Source: Rubrivivax sp.
GTDB taxonomy: Bacteria; Pseudomonadota; Gammaproteobacteria; Burkholderiales; Burkholderiaceae_C
DNA: 64,000 bases
Direction: 5' to 3'
NCBI GenBank assembly: GCA_027485165.1
Contig: JAIXRN010000075.1
Coordinates: 1-64,000, forward strand
In this document: positions 43,220-52,580 of the stretch, in pieces
How positions within the stretch are numbered: position 1 is the stretch's first letter
Layout: every line of letters begins with the position of its first letter
Translations under genes and position numbers: made by a program
The notes under the pieces: generated by a model
Seen by the model: only the letters and a program-made list of their open reading frames with translations
Databases searched by the model: none
What the model was told of the DNA's origin: nothing

Positions 43220-44532
43220 GCCGGCATTGTCGGTGGCGGCTGTGCCGGGGGCTGGCCCTGGCCCAGCAGGGTCTGCAGCGCCTGTTCGCGCACGCCGAAG
43301 AAGCGCTTGATCTCTTCCACCTGCGCCAGTGCCGCCGCGGCGGCTGCGGGCTGCGGATGAGGCCGCTTGATGGCCAGGATCATCTTGTTCTTGCGGGTGT
43401 GTTCCAGCGCCACGAACTCGAACACCTGGGTGTCGTAGCCCTGGCTTTCCAGCAGCAGCGCACGCAGGCTGTCGGTCAGCATCTCGGCCTGTTGTTCGGC
43501 ATGGATGCCGTGCTGGAACACGCTCTTCAGCGGGTGCGGCGCCAGCAGCTGCGGGCGCAGCTGCTTGTGGCAGCAGGGGCTGCACAGCATGACCTTGGCC
43601 CCGGCCTGCAGACCCAGGTGGATGGCATGGTCGGTGGCGGTGTCGCAGGCATGCAGGGCGATCATCACGTCCATGGGCTCGGCCTGCCAGTCGCGCACAT
43701 CGCCTTGCTGCATACGCAGGCCCTGCAGCCCCAGGCGGGCGATGCTGGCGTTGCCTTCGGCCACCAGGTCGGGGCGCAGTTCAACGCCCGTCACGCGCGC
43801 GGGCAGGCCGCGGCCGTGGGTCAGCCAGTCGTGCACGGCAAAGGTCAGGTAGGCGCGGCCAGCACCGAAGTCCACCACGTCGATGCCCGGCTGGTGCGCC
43901 AGGCCGGCCGTGTCGATGGCATGCGCGAAGATTTCGACGAACTTGTTGATCTGCTTCCACTTGCGCGCCATCGCCGGCACCAGCGCGCCCTGCGGCGTGG
44001 TCACGCCCAGGGCGGCCAGGAAGGGGCGGTCCAGGCCCAGCCAGCGCTGCTTGGCGCGGTCGTGGGCCGCGGTGGCTGCCGCGACATCCGGCAGGGCGTG
44101 CGCACTCAAGTGGCCCTTGCCTTTCTTGCTCAGCACCAGCTGCAGTTCCTGCGTGGCGGTGTGCAGATGGGCGTTGCGGAACTGCGGGCCCAGCAGCGCG
44201 GCCACCTGGGCCAGGCCTTCGTCCAGGGGCAGGTTCTTCGTCACGTCTTTCGTCGGGTGGCTGTAGACGAAGCTCAGGCAAGCCTGACCGCGCAGCAGCA
44301 GCGGGCGCACCAGCACGCGCTGCAGCTCGTTGCTGCCGCCTTGCGACAGGGGCTTGGCCAGCAGCAGGCGTTGCCAGGTGGGGCCGGAAGGGGCCTGTGC
44401 GGCGTCTGCCAGGTGCTGCAGGAAACGGCTGCGGGCAGGGTCGGCGGCCAGGACGCCAGGCAGGGCTGCGGCCGGGTCTGCAGCGGGGTCAGCAGCGGGG
44501 TCAGCAGCGGAATGAAGGGAAGCAGGGGTCAC
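43216..44532 (-). CDS. Class I methyltransferase (Methyltransf_32-like)
   Basis: 438 aa from a GTG at 44532. The N-terminus has an imperfect ADPAADPAADPAA repeat. The catalytic part lies at about 190-400: KWKQINKFVEIF, then IDVVDFGAGRAYLTFAVHDWL (SAM loop, about 224-244), VTGVELRPDL, MIALHACDTATDHAI (about 291-305), and SPCCHKQLRPQLL (about 320-332), the Cys/His block of this family, found in RNA-associated methyltransferases. The target is unknown; coupling to a RIO kinase hints at ribosome or tRNA maturation, by inference. Confidence 0.75.
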   Translation of the reverse strand: MTPASLHSAADPAADPAADPAAALPGVLAADPARSRFLQHLADAAQAPSGPTWQRLLLAKPLSQGGSNELQRVLVRPLLLRGQACLSFVYSHPTKDVTKNLPLDEGLAQVAALLGPQFRNAHLHTATQELQLVLSKKGKGHLSAHALPDVAAATAAHDRAKQRWLGLDRPFLAALGVTTPQGALVPAMARKWKQINKFVEIFAHAIDTAGLAHQPGIDVVDFGAGRAYLTFAVHDWLTHGRGLPARVTGVELRPDLVAEGNASIARLGLQGLRMQQGDVRDWQAEPMDVMIALHACDTATDHAIHLGLQAGAKVMLCSPCCHKQLRPQLLAPHPLKSVFQHGIHAEQQAEMLTDSLRALLLESQGYDTQVFEFVALEHTRKNKMILAIKRPHPQPAAAAAALAQVEEIKRFFGVREQALQTLLGQGQPPAQPPPTMPA

Positions 44533-44591
44533 GGGGCTGGATTGTGCGTGTGCGTCGTAAACTGCCGCGAATGACTGCCCGGGAGCCTGCC

Positions 44592-45164
44592 ATGGACGTG
44601 CTGGAAGACGTGGAAGAAGCTCAGCTGATGCGGCGGCGTATCAGCGTGGACGACTACCACCGCATGGCCGAAGTCGGGCTGCTGCCGCCAGACGCGAAAG
44701 TGGAGCTGATCGAAGGGGAGATTTTTGACATGGCACCCACCGGGTCCCGTCACTACTGGGCTGTCGTGTCCTTGAACCGTGCGCTTCAGCATGCCGTTGG
44801 CGACGCCGCGATCGTCGCCATCCAGGCACCGTTGCATCTGGACTCGTTGAATGAGCCTGAGCCCGATCTCGCCGTGCTGAAGCCTGGCTTGCCGCTCACG
44901 GCCCTGCCCACCGGCGCCGACTGCCTGCTGGTGATCGAAGTGGCCGACACCACCCTGCCCTACGACGTGCGCATCAAGACGCCGCTGTACGCACGCCATG
45001 GTGTGCCCGAGGTCTGGGTGCTGGACCTTTCGGGCGGCATGTTGCGACGGTTCACCGCGCTGCAGGATGGGGTCTACAGCGAAGCCAGCGCCACCCGCCA
45101 GCCCGGCATCGTGGCCCTGCCGGGCCTGCCCGGCTGCAGCATCGACTTCACCGGCCTGCTGTAG
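44592..45164 (+). CDS. Uma2 family protein
   Basis: 190 aa from MDVLEDVEEAQLMRRR (GGGAG 7 bp upstream; the ATG at 44571 is the alternative). Motifs: ISVDDYHRMAEVGLLPPDAKVELIEGEIFDM (about 17-47), the NEPEPDLAVLK block (about 91-101, D of the active site) and LLVIEVADTTLPYDVRIKTPLYARHGVPEVWVLD (about 116-149, with E-V and the K). Predicted PD-(D/E)XK nuclease fold, function unknown. Third intact Uma2 gene in the window. Confidence 0.82.
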   Translation: MDVLEDVEEAQLMRRRISVDDYHRMAEVGLLPPDAKVELIEGEIFDMAPTGSRHYWAVVSLNRALQHAVGDAAIVAIQAPLHLDSLNEPEPDLAVLKPGLPLTALPTGADCLLVIEVADTTLPYDVRIKTPLYARHGVPEVWVLDLSGGMLRRFTALQDGVYSEASATRQPGIVALPGLPGCSIDFTGLL

Positions 45165-45170
45165 GCGCCA

Positions 45171-45193
45171 GCGGCAGGCTGCCGGCCTGCCGC
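45171..45193 (+). terminator. Terminator-like hairpin after the Uma2 gene
   Basis: Perfect 8-bp stem GCGGCAGG / CCTGCCGC with a 7-nt loop, starting 7 bp after the stop codon. No T-run. Confidence 0.45.
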
Positions 45194-45220
45194 GCCCGCG
45201 GTTCCATCACGGGGGCTGAT

Positions 45221-45300
45221 CGCGTCTTGCCGTGTCTTGCCGTGTCTTGCCGCGTCTTGCCGTGTTTTGCCGCTTCTTGCCACGTCTTCCCGTATCTCAC
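45221..45300. repeat. Eight degenerate 10-bp tandem repeats (CGYGTCTTGC)
   Basis: Units run CGCGTCTTGC, CGTGTCTTGC twice, CGCGTCTTGC, CGTGTTTTGC, CGCTTCTTGC, then decay to CACGTCTTCC and CGTATCTCAC. The last copy touches the stop codon of the convergent ChaN-like gene, so the array fills the intergenic space between convergent genes. Confidence 0.9.
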
Positions 45301-46172
45301 CGCGTGGCGGCCGGCGCCGGCCGCGCCGGGATCTGCTTGCGCATGCCCTCGCAGGGGTCCGGCCGCGGCTGCGGCGGCGTGATGCGCACGGCGTCATAAG
45401 GCTGGCGTTCGCTTCCCTGACGGGTTTCCTGGCCGGCTTCCAGCCAGCCCACAGCCTGGCTACGGGCGCGTACATCAGGCTTCAGCCAGCGCGGGGCGCC
45501 GATGTCGGTGCGCACATGGCCGTTGCCGGCCAGCAGCACCACGCCGCGCGCGGCATGCTGTTCCAGCACTCGGGCCATGAACTGGTCGCGTGCCACCTGG
45601 GCCTGGGCCATGCGGCCGGCCATGGCCGCGTCGACCATGCCGCAGTGGCTGGCCACGATGTCGTCGCCATGCCGGGCCAGCACATCGGCCGGCACGGCGG
45701 GGTCAAAGCCCAGCGGGGCCAGGCCTTCGCGCATCACGCGGCGCGCGTCTTCGCGCGAGACATTGGCCGCCACGATGGGCAGGCCCGCCTGCAAGGCCGC
45801 GGCGATGAAGGGGCGGTAAAAGTCCCAGTTCCAGCCGCCGCCAGGGGCGCCCGCACGGATGATGGCGTCGGCACTGGGCGGGGTGCTGCCCGCGCGCAAG
45901 GCGTCGATGGCGCCCTGGTGTTCCCGGTCCAGCTGTTCCATGGCCAGCGCGGGCCGCGCACCCCGGGCCAGCAGGGCTTCGAAGCTGCGCAGGCGTTCGG
46001 CATGCTGCTGCGCGTTGTCGTGCACTTCGCCCAGCAGCAGCACGGGCTGGCTGGGCACGAAGGGCGCGGCCTGGGGGGCGGCGCAGGCAGTCAACATCGG
46101 CGCCAGCCAGGGCAGCAGCAACAAGGCCAGGCCGGCACGATGCCGGGGTAGTCGAACTGACGGTAGGTCCAT
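45297..46172 (-). CDS. ChaN family lipoprotein
   Basis: 291 aa from MDLPSVRLPRHRAG. The signal peptide ends in a lipobox LTAC (Cys about 29). The mature protein shows the ChaN pattern: LLGEVHDNAQQH (about 47-58), LAMEQLDREHQGAID, WNWDFYRPFIAAAL (about 110-123), IVAANVSREDARRVM and VLLAGNGHVRTDIGAPRWL (about 225-243). ChaN-like lipoproteins bind haem or iron at the membrane; the precise role is uncertain. Confidence 0.82.
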   Translation of the reverse strand: MDLPSVRLPRHRAGLALLLLPWLAPMLTACAAPQAAPFVPSQPVLLLGEVHDNAQQHAERLRSFEALLARGARPALAMEQLDREHQGAIDALRAGSTPPSADAIIRAGAPGGGWNWDFYRPFIAAALQAGLPIVAANVSREDARRVMREGLAPLGFDPAVPADVLARHGDDIVASHCGMVDAAMAGRMAQAQVARDQFMARVLEQHAARGVVLLAGNGHVRTDIGAPRWLKPDVRARSQAVGWLEAGQETRQGSERQPYDAVRITPPQPRPDPCEGMRKQIPARPAPAATR

Positions 46173-46270
46173 CGCCTGCACTGTAGCCCCCAAGGCCAGA
46201 CCTTCGCCCCGTGCGGCGCACCCGGCCCTGGGGCCGCTGGCGGCTGCTGCGCCTTGCCCGGCCCAGCCCT

Positions 46271-47179
46271 TCAAAGCTTGCGCGTCCACCACTCCCCGGC
46301 CAGTTGCCCCTGCAGCCAGGTGGCAAAGCCGCTGACCTTGGCCGGCACCAGGCGCGGCGACGGAAACACGGCGTGCACTTCCTGTTCGGGCAGGGTCCAG
46401 CGCGTCAGCAACGGCTGCACGGCGCCGGCACCCACCGATTCCTGCGCCACGTACCAGGGCAGCAGGGCCAGGCCCATGCCCTGCCGCGCAGCCGACAACA
46501 GGGCCGACAGGTTATTGCTGCGCAGCGGCCCCGTCACGGCCACCTGTTCCACCCGGCCTTCGGGGCCGCTGAAGACCCAGCGGTCGTCGCCCTGCACGCT
46601 GCTGTAGATCAGCGCCGCATGGCCTTGCAGTTCGGCCGGCTGCTGCGGCGTGCCGCGTTCCGCCAGGTAGGCCGGGGCGCCCACCAGCACCCAGGGGTTG
46701 CGGCCCAGGTGGCGCGAACCCAGGCTGCTGTCGGCCAGCCGGCCCATGCGCACGGCCAGGTCGATGCCTTGTTCGACCAGGTTCACGTAGCGGTCCTCGA
46801 AACTCAGGTCCACGTTCAGCCCGGGGTGCTGCTGCATGAACTTCAGCACCAGCGGCGTCAGCACCCGGCGGCCGAAGGCCACGCTGGTGCTGATGCGCAA
46901 GCTGCCCTGCAGGCGCTGCTGCATCAGCGCGGCCAGGTTGTCGGCTTCTTCCAGTTCGCGCGCGATCAGCTTGCACTTGTCGTAATACGCCGCGCCCACT
47001 TCGGTGGGGGTGGCGCCGCGCGTGCTGCGGTGGAACAGCCGCGCGCCCAAGCGCCGCTCCAGCGCCGCCACATGCTTGGTGGCCGTGGGCTGGGTCAGGC
47101 CCATGTCGGCGCTGGCCTTGCTGAAGCTGCCGGTCTCGACGACGCGGATGAAGAGCTGTATGCCGGTGACGCGGTCCAT
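46271..47179 (-). CDS. LysR family transcriptional regulator
   Basis: 302 aa from MDRVTGIQLFIRVVETGSFSKASADMGL. The N-terminal winged HTH (about 1-60) includes the KHVAALERRLGARLFHRSTR recognition region, and the co-inducer domain (about 90-300) has the usual GSLRISTSVAFGRRVLTPLV opening. Divergent from the chemotaxis gene at 47261 with 81 bp between starts. LysR proteins often control a neighbouring operon; the glyoxylate genes at 48.9 kb are a candidate target. Confidence 0.88.
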   Translation of the reverse strand: MDRVTGIQLFIRVVETGSFSKASADMGLTQPTATKHVAALERRLGARLFHRSTRGATPTEVGAAYYDKCKLIARELEEADNLAALMQQRLQGSLRISTSVAFGRRVLTPLVLKFMQQHPGLNVDLSFEDRYVNLVEQGIDLAVRMGRLADSSLGSRHLGRNPWVLVGAPAYLAERGTPQQPAELQGHAALIYSSVQGDDRWVFSGPEGRVEQVAVTGPLRSNNLSALLSAARQGMGLALLPWYVAQESVGAGAVQPLLTRWTLPEQEVHAVFPSPRLVPAKVSGFATWLQGQLAGEWWTRKL

Positions 47180-47260
47180 GACCCCCGAGTATCGGCTTCT
47201 CAAGCTGCTGCCGGGCCGGGCCGATAAGCCAACCACTGCCCACATCATTTGAGTCCAAGC

Positions 47261-48802
47261 ATGACCCTTACGCTTCAAACACGCCTGTCGCTGGGCTACG
47301 CCGCCGTCGTGGCCATTTTCATGGCGGTGATCGGCATCACCGTGTTGAAGGTGGAGGCCGTGCGCGAGACCACCGCCGCCATGAAACGCGAAAGCGAGCT
47401 GTCGGTACTGGCCAGCCAGTGGCTGGCCGACGTGCGCCAGAACTCGGCGCGTTCGCTGGCGGTGGCGCACACGCCAGGCAAGGAACTGTTCGACTTCTTC
47501 AAGGATTCGATGACCGCCACCTCGCGCGGCACCAGCGCCACCCAGAAGGCCTTCCTGGAACAGGTGACAGACCCGGCCGCGCGCCAGCGCGCTGAAGCCG
47601 TGGGCGAGGTACGCAAGGAATGGCTGGCCGCCCGTGACGAGATCAACCGGCTGAAGGACGGCGGCGACGATGCCGGCGCCCGCGCGCTGGTGACGTCGCG
47701 CTTCGTCCCGGTGACCGAACGCTACCTGGCCGCGGGCCAGGCGCTGGTGGACGGCCAGCAGGCCGAGATGCACCGCCTGGAGGCCGCCGTGGCGGCGGCC
47801 TTCCAGAGCCTTTACCGGCTGGTGGCCGCGCTGGCGCTGACGGGCGTGGTTTGCGCCGTGGGGCTTTCCTGGCGCTTCGGCCGCGGCCTGGGCCTGGCCC
47901 TGAACGACGCCTGCCAGGCCGCCGACCGCATTGGCAACGGCCAGCTGGGCACCCCCGTGGTCGTGAAACGGGAAGATGAGATCGGCAAGCTGCTGAAGGC
48001 GCTGGAGCGTGCCCGCTCATCGCTGGTGGGCGTGGTGCGGGAAGTGCGCCAGGGCGTGGAATCGGTGGGCACGGCCAGTGACGAGATCGCCCGCGGCAAT
48101 GCCGACCTGAGCAGCCGCACCGAGCACACCGCCAGCAACCTGCAGCAGACAGCCAGCTCGATGGAACAGATCACCGGCACGGTGCAGCAGTCGGCCGCTT
48201 CGGCCCAGCAGGCACGCAGCCTGGCCGAAACGGCGGCGCAGGCTGCGCAGCGCGGCGGTTCGGTGGTGGGCGATGTCGTGCAGACCATGGGCGCGATCCA
48301 GGCCAGCAGCCGGCAGATCGGCGACATCATCGGCACCATCGACAGCATCGCCTTCCAGACCAACATCCTGGCGCTGAATGCGGCCGTGGAAGCGGCGCGG
48401 GCCGGCGAACAGGGCCGCGGTTTCGCCGTGGTGGCGGCTGAAGTGCGCACCCTGGCACAGCGCAGCGCCGCCGCGTCGCGCGAGATCAAGACCCTGATCG
48501 GCAACAGCGTCGAACGCGTCGAAGCCGGCTCGCGCCAGGTCCAGGACGCCGGGCAGGCAATGGACGAGATCGTCAGCAGCGTGCAGCGCGTGGCGCAGAT
48601 CATTGCCGAGATCAGCCATTCCGCGGGCGAGCAAAGCAGCGGCATCGGCGCCGTCAACGGCGCGGTGGCGCAGCTCGACCAGATGACGCAGCAGAACGCC
48701 GCGCTGGTGGAACAAAGCGCCGCCGCGGCGCAAAGCCTGAAGGAGCAGGCCCTGCGCCTGCAGGGCGTGGTGTCCACCTTCAAGCTCGAAGCCATGGCCT
48801 GA
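47261..48802 (+). CDS. Methyl-accepting chemotaxis protein
   Basis: 513 aa (start ATG at 47261; an upstream TTG at 47249 is possible). TM1 about 9-29, a periplasmic four-helix domain about 35-185, TM2 about 190-210, a HAMP-like linker about 212-265, then the signalling domain with the hairpin core DSIAFQTNILALNAAVEAARAGEQGRGFAVVAAEVR (about 365-400). The C-terminus KLEAMA has no CheR/CheB pentapeptide. Ligand unknown; the divergent LysR and the nearby glyoxylate genes do not prove a link. Confidence 0.9.
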   Translation: MTLTLQTRLSLGYAAVVAIFMAVIGITVLKVEAVRETTAAMKRESELSVLASQWLADVRQNSARSLAVAHTPGKELFDFFKDSMTATSRGTSATQKAFLEQVTDPAARQRAEAVGEVRKEWLAARDEINRLKDGGDDAGARALVTSRFVPVTERYLAAGQALVDGQQAEMHRLEAAVAAAFQSLYRLVAALALTGVVCAVGLSWRFGRGLGLALNDACQAADRIGNGQLGTPVVVKREDEIGKLLKALERARSSLVGVVREVRQGVESVGTASDEIARGNADLSSRTEHTASNLQQTASSMEQITGTVQQSAASAQQARSLAETAAQAAQRGGSVVGDVVQTMGAIQASSRQIGDIIGTIDSIAFQTNILALNAAVEAARAGEQGRGFAVVAAEVRTLAQRSAAASREIKTLIGNSVERVEAGSRQVQDAGQAMDEIVSSVQRVAQIIAEISHSAGEQSSGIGAVNGAVAQLDQMTQQNAALVEQSAAAAQSLKEQALRLQGVVSTFKLEAMA

Positions 48803-48803
48803 C

Positions 48804-48818
48804 CGCCAGCGCCTGGCG
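48804..48818 (+). terminator. Small terminator-like hairpin after the chemotaxis gene
   Basis: CGCCAG / CTGGCG stem with a 3-nt loop just past the stop codon. Short and without a T-run. Confidence 0.3.
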
Positions 48819-48829
48819 CAGCGCGGGTT

Positions 48830-48844
48830 ATTCCTGCGGGGAAT
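48830..48844. promoter_or_regulatory. Possible LysR-type operator upstream of gcl
   Basis: ATTCC-N5-GGAAT is a perfect 5-bp inverted repeat, 90 bp upstream of the gcl start. It fits the T-N11-A form of LysR binding sites. A LysR gene lies 1.6 kb upstream. No experimental support; the dyad may be chance. Confidence 0.35.
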
Positions 48845-48934
48845 GACCCAAATGCGCCTGTAGCGGCTAGCCGGGCCGCGCCATCGCCGCCAAGATCGCT
48901 TCAGTGCCTGGACACAAACCGACTGGAGACGACG

Positions 48935-50725
48935 ATGGCAAAGATGAAGGCCGCAATGGCCGCTGTGCTGGTGATGGAAAAGGAAGGCGTGACGCAAGCC
49001 TTCGGCGTGCCCGGTGCCGCCATCAACCCGCTGTACGCCGCGCTGCGTGAACGGCAGAGCATCGGCCACATCCTGGCCCGCCACGTCGAAGCCGCCAGCC
49101 ACATGGCCGAGGGCTACACCCGGGCCCGCGCCGGCAACATCGGCGTGTGCATCGGCACCAGCGGCCCGGCGGGCACCGACATGATCACCGGCCTGTACAG
49201 CGCCAGCGCCGACAGCATTCCCATCCTGTGCATCACCGGCCAGGCGCCGCGGGCGCGGCTGTACAAGGAAGACTTCCAGGCCGTGGACATCGAATCCATT
49301 GCCAAGCCCGTGACAAAGATGAGCGTGACGGTGCGCGAACCCGGCCTGGTGCCGCGCGTGTTCCAGCAGGCCTTCCACGAAATGCGCAGCGGCCGCCCGG
49401 GCCCAGTGCTGATCGACCTGCCGTTTGACGTGCAGATGGCCGAGATCGAATTCGACATCGACACCTACGAACCGCTGCCCGTCTACAAGCCGCAGGCCAC
49501 GCGCAAGCAGATCGAAAAAGCGCTGGACATGCTGCAGGCTTCTGACAAGCCGCTGATCGTGGCCGGCGGCGGCGTCATCAACGCCGACGCGGCCAGCCTG
49601 CTGGTGGAACTGGCCGAGCTGACGAACGTGCCTGTCATTCCCACCCTGATGGGCTGGGGCACCATTCCTGACGACCACCCGCTGATGGCCGGCATGGTGG
49701 GCCTGCAGACCAGCCACCGCTACGGCAACGCCACGATGCTGGCGTCGGACTTCGTGCTGGGCATCGGCAACCGCTGGGCCAACCGCCACACCGGCAGCGT
49801 GGAGATCTACACCAAGGGCCGCACCTTCGTGCACGTGGACATCGAACCCACGCAGATCGGCCGCGTCTTCACGCCTGATTTCGGCATCGTCAGCGACGCC
49901 AAGGTGGCGCTGCAGCTGTTCGTCGAAGTGGCGCGTGAACGCAAGGCCGCCGCGGCCTTGAAGGATCGGTCCGACTGGGTCTTCCGCTGCCAGGAACGCA
50001 AGCGCCTGATGCACCGCAAGACGCACTTCGACCAGGTGCCCATCAAGCCGCAGCGCGTGTATGAAGAGATGAACAAGGCCTTCGGCCGCGACACGGTCTA
50101 CGTCACCACCATCGGTCTTTCGCAGATCGCAGGCGCGCAGTTCCTGCACGTGTTCGAGCCCCGCCAGTGGATCAACTGCGGCCAGGCCGGCCCGCTGGGC
50201 TGGACGCTGCCTGCCGCCCTGGGCGTGGTGGCCAGCGACCCCACCAAGACCGTGGTGGGCTTGTGCGGCGACTACGACTTCCAGTTTCTGATCGAAGAAC
50301 TGGCCGTAGGCGCGCAGTTCAAGCTGCCGATGGTGGTGGTGTTGGTGAACAACAGCTACCTGGGCCTGATCCGCCAGAGCCAGCGCGGCTTCGACATGGA
50401 CTTCTGCGTGCAGCTGGCCTTCGACAACATCAACGTCGACGACCCGGCGCTGAAGGGTTACGGCATGGACCACGCGAAGGTGGTGGAAGGCATGGGCTGC
50501 AAGGCGCTGCGCGTGACCGACCCGGCGAAGATCGAAGCCGCCCTGGTGCAGGCCAAAGCCCTGGCGCACGATCTGCGTGTTCCGGTGGTGGTGGAATGCA
50601 TTCTGGAGAAGGTGACGAACATTTCGATGGGCACGGAGATCGACAAGATCAACGAGTTCGAAGACGTGGACTGCCGTCACCCCGAAGGCCGCCAGGGCCT
50701 GGAAATGGCCGGGCTGCTGGAATAA
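48935..50725 (+). CDS. gcl: Glyoxylate carboligase (tartronate-semialdehyde synthase)
   Basis: 596 aa; GGAGA before the ATG. A ThDP enzyme: the N-terminal domain has [19 protein letters not shown], where Val replaces the catalytic Glu of other ThDP enzymes, as in known Gcl. The middle domain has the FAD/regulatory-like [11 protein letters not shown]. The C-terminal domain has [17 protein letters not shown] with NNSYLGLI, the ThDP/Mg motif. It joins two glyoxylates into tartronate semialdehyde plus CO2. First gene of the gcl-hyi-glxR operon; the glyoxylate can come from the purine pathway in this window. Confidence 0.95.
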   Translation: MAKMKAAMAAVLVMEKEGVTQAFGVPGAAINPLYAALRERQSIGHILARHVEAASHMAEGYTRARAGNIGVCIGTSGPAGTDMITGLYSASADSIPILCITGQAPRARLYKEDFQAVDIESIAKPVTKMSVTVREPGLVPRVFQQAFHEMRSGRPGPVLIDLPFDVQMAEIEFDIDTYEPLPVYKPQATRKQIEKALDMLQASDKPLIVAGGGVINADAASLLVELAELTNVPVIPTLMGWGTIPDDHPLMAGMVGLQTSHRYGNATMLASDFVLGIGNRWANRHTGSVEIYTKGRTFVHVDIEPTQIGRVFTPDFGIVSDAKVALQLFVEVARERKAAAALKDRSDWVFRCQERKRLMHRKTHFDQVPIKPQRVYEEMNKAFGRDTVYVTTIGLSQIAGAQFLHVFEPRQWINCGQAGPLGWTLPAALGVVASDPTKTVVGLCGDYDFQFLIEELAVGAQFKLPMVVVLVNNSYLGLIRQSQRGFDMDFCVQLAFDNINVDDPALKGYGMDHAKVVEGMGCKALRVTDPAKIEAALVQAKALAHDLRVPVVVECILEKVTNISMGTEIDKINEFEDVDCRHPEGRQGLEMAGLLE

Positions 50726-50752
50726 CACCCCTACCACAAGACCGGAGACACG

Positions 50753-51550
50753 ATGCCCCGCTTTGCCGCCAACCTGTCGATGCTGTTCACCGAAGTGCCC
50801 CTGCTGGAACGCTTCGAGCGCGCCGCACGCGCGGGCTTTTCCACCGTGGAAGTGCAGTTCCCCTACGAGGCCCCGGCCTTGTCGATCCGCGACCGGCTGG
50901 TGGCCAACCGCCAGACCCTGGTGTTGCACAACCTGCCCGCCGGCAACTGGGCCGGCGGCGAACGCGGCATCGCCTGCCTGCCCGACCGCGTGGAAGAGTT
51001 TCGTGCGGGTGTGGCGCAGGCCATCGACTACGCCACCACGCTGGGCGTGAAGCAGCTGAACTGCCTGGCCGGCAAGGCCCCGGCCGGCGTGGACCCGGCG
51101 CTGGTGCGGCAGACCTTCGTGAACAACCTGAAGTTCGCTGCCGCCGCGCTGAAGGAAGCCGGCCTGAAGCTGCTGATCGAACCCGTGAACACGCACGACG
51201 TACCCGGCTTCTGGCTGAACACCAGCGCGCTGGCCATCTCCGTCATGGACGAGGTGGGTGCGGACAACCTGTTCCTGCAGTACGACATCTATCACATGCA
51301 GCGCAGCGAAGGCGAACTGGCCGCCACGTTGGCGAAGTACCTGGCGCGCATCGGCCACATCCAGGTGGCCGACAACCCCGGGCGCAACGAACCCGGCACG
51401 GGCGAGATCCACTACGGCTTCCTGTTCGACCACCTGGACAAGATCGGCTACGCCGGCCACGTCGGCTGCGAATACAAGCCCGCCACCACCACCGAAGCCG
51501 GCCTGGCCTGGCTGGAAAAGGCGCGCCGCCAGTTGCGCGCCACCACCTGA
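50753..51550 (+). CDS. hyi: Hydroxypyruvate isomerase
   Basis: 265 aa, MPRFAANLSMLFTEVPLLERFERAARAGF. TIM-barrel of the xylose-isomerase-like family with LKLLIEPVNTHDVPGFWL (Glu at about 142), QYDIYHMQRSEGEL (about 179-192) and IQVADNPGRNEPGTGEIHY (about 203-221). It interconverts hydroxypyruvate and tartronate semialdehyde. 27 bp after gcl and 36 bp before glxR. Confidence 0.93.
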   Translation: MPRFAANLSMLFTEVPLLERFERAARAGFSTVEVQFPYEAPALSIRDRLVANRQTLVLHNLPAGNWAGGERGIACLPDRVEEFRAGVAQAIDYATTLGVKQLNCLAGKAPAGVDPALVRQTFVNNLKFAAAALKEAGLKLLIEPVNTHDVPGFWLNTSALAISVMDEVGADNLFLQYDIYHMQRSEGELAATLAKYLARIGHIQVADNPGRNEPGTGEIHYGFLFDHLDKIGYAGHVGCEYKPATTTEAGLAWLEKARRQLRATT

Positions 51551-51586
51551 AGCCTGAACGCGAGCCACAGCGAAAGCGCACACGAC

Positions 51587-52489
51587 ATGAGCACGAATCT
51601 GAAGCTGGGTTTCATCGGCCTGGGCATCATGGGCACGCCCATGGCCGGCCATCTGCGCGCCGCCGGGCACACGCTGTTTGTCAGCACGCGCAGCAAGCTG
51701 CCGCAGGCCCTGCTGGACGCCGGCGCCGTGGCCTGTGCCAGCGCGCGCGAATTGGCGCAGAAGGCTGACATCGTCTTCACGATGGTGCCTGACACGCCCG
51801 ATGTGGAAGCCGTGCTGTTCGGCGAAACCGGCGTGGCTTCCGGTCTTTCGGCGGGCAAGACCGTGGTCGACATGAGCAGCATCTCGCCCATCGACACCAA
51901 GGTCTTCGCGCAGAAGATCAACGCCCTGGGCTGCGACTACCTGGACGCACCCGTCAGCGGTGGCGAAGTGGGCGCCAAGGCCGCCAGCCTGACCATCATG
52001 GTGGGCGGGCCCGAAGCGGCGTTCGAACGCGTCAAGCCGCTGTTTGCGCTGATGGGCAAGAACATCACCCACGTCCGCGGCAACGGCGACGGCCAGAGCA
52101 CCCAGGTGGCCAACCAGATCATCGTGGCGCTGAACATCGCCGCTGTCAGCGAGGCGCTGGTGTTCGCCAGCAAGGCTGGCGCCGACCCGGCCAAGGTGCG
52201 CCAGGCGCTGATGGGTGGCTTCGCCAGCAGCCGCATCCTGGAAGTGCACGGCGAACGCATGATCAAGCGCACTTTCAACCCGGGCTTTCGCATCGGGCTG
52301 CACCAGAAGGACCTGAACCTGGCCCTGGCCGGCGCGCGTGCGCTGGGCGTGGCGCTGCCGCAGACGGCCGGTGCCGCGCAGCTGATGCAGGTGTGTGCAG
52401 CCAACGGCATGGGGCAGCTCGACCATTCGGCGCTGGTGAAGGCGCTGGAACTGATGGCCGACCATCCCGTGGCGCCAGACGCCGCCTGA
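51587..52489 (+). CDS. glxR: Tartronate semialdehyde (2-hydroxy-3-oxopropionate) reductase
   Basis: 300 aa. Beta-hydroxyacid dehydrogenase fold: the NAD(P) loop GFIGLGIMGTPMAGHL (about 8-23), DAPVSGGEVGAKAASL (about 122-137, substrate block) and the GDGQSTQVANQIIVALNIAA segment with the catalytic Lys equivalent nearby (QLGxxxK region, here VANQ). It reduces tartronate semialdehyde to D-glycerate. Third gene of the operon; a perfect palindrome follows at 52518. Confidence 0.93.
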   Translation: MSTNLKLGFIGLGIMGTPMAGHLRAAGHTLFVSTRSKLPQALLDAGAVACASARELAQKADIVFTMVPDTPDVEAVLFGETGVASGLSAGKTVVDMSSISPIDTKVFAQKINALGCDYLDAPVSGGEVGAKAASLTIMVGGPEAAFERVKPLFALMGKNITHVRGNGDGQSTQVANQIIVALNIAAVSEALVFASKAGADPAKVRQALMGGFASSRILEVHGERMIKRTFNPGFRIGLHQKDLNLALAGARALGVALPQTAGAAQLMQVCAANGMGQLDHSALVKALELMADHPVAPDAA

Positions 52490-52517
52490 AGACAGCCTGT
52501 TCGCACCCGAAAGCGCC

Positions 52518-52533
52518 CCGGCCCCGGGGCCGG
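52518..52533. promoter_or_regulatory. 16-bp perfect palindrome between glxR and the MFS gene
   Basis: CCGGCCCCGGGGCCGG is a perfect dyad with no loop. It could be a protein-binding site or part of a terminator; in very GC-rich DNA such runs also occur by chance. Confidence 0.35.
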
Positions 52534-52580
52534 CACCCCAGACAGCGGCTCGATGGACGGCCCGCGTAGCATGGGCCGAC

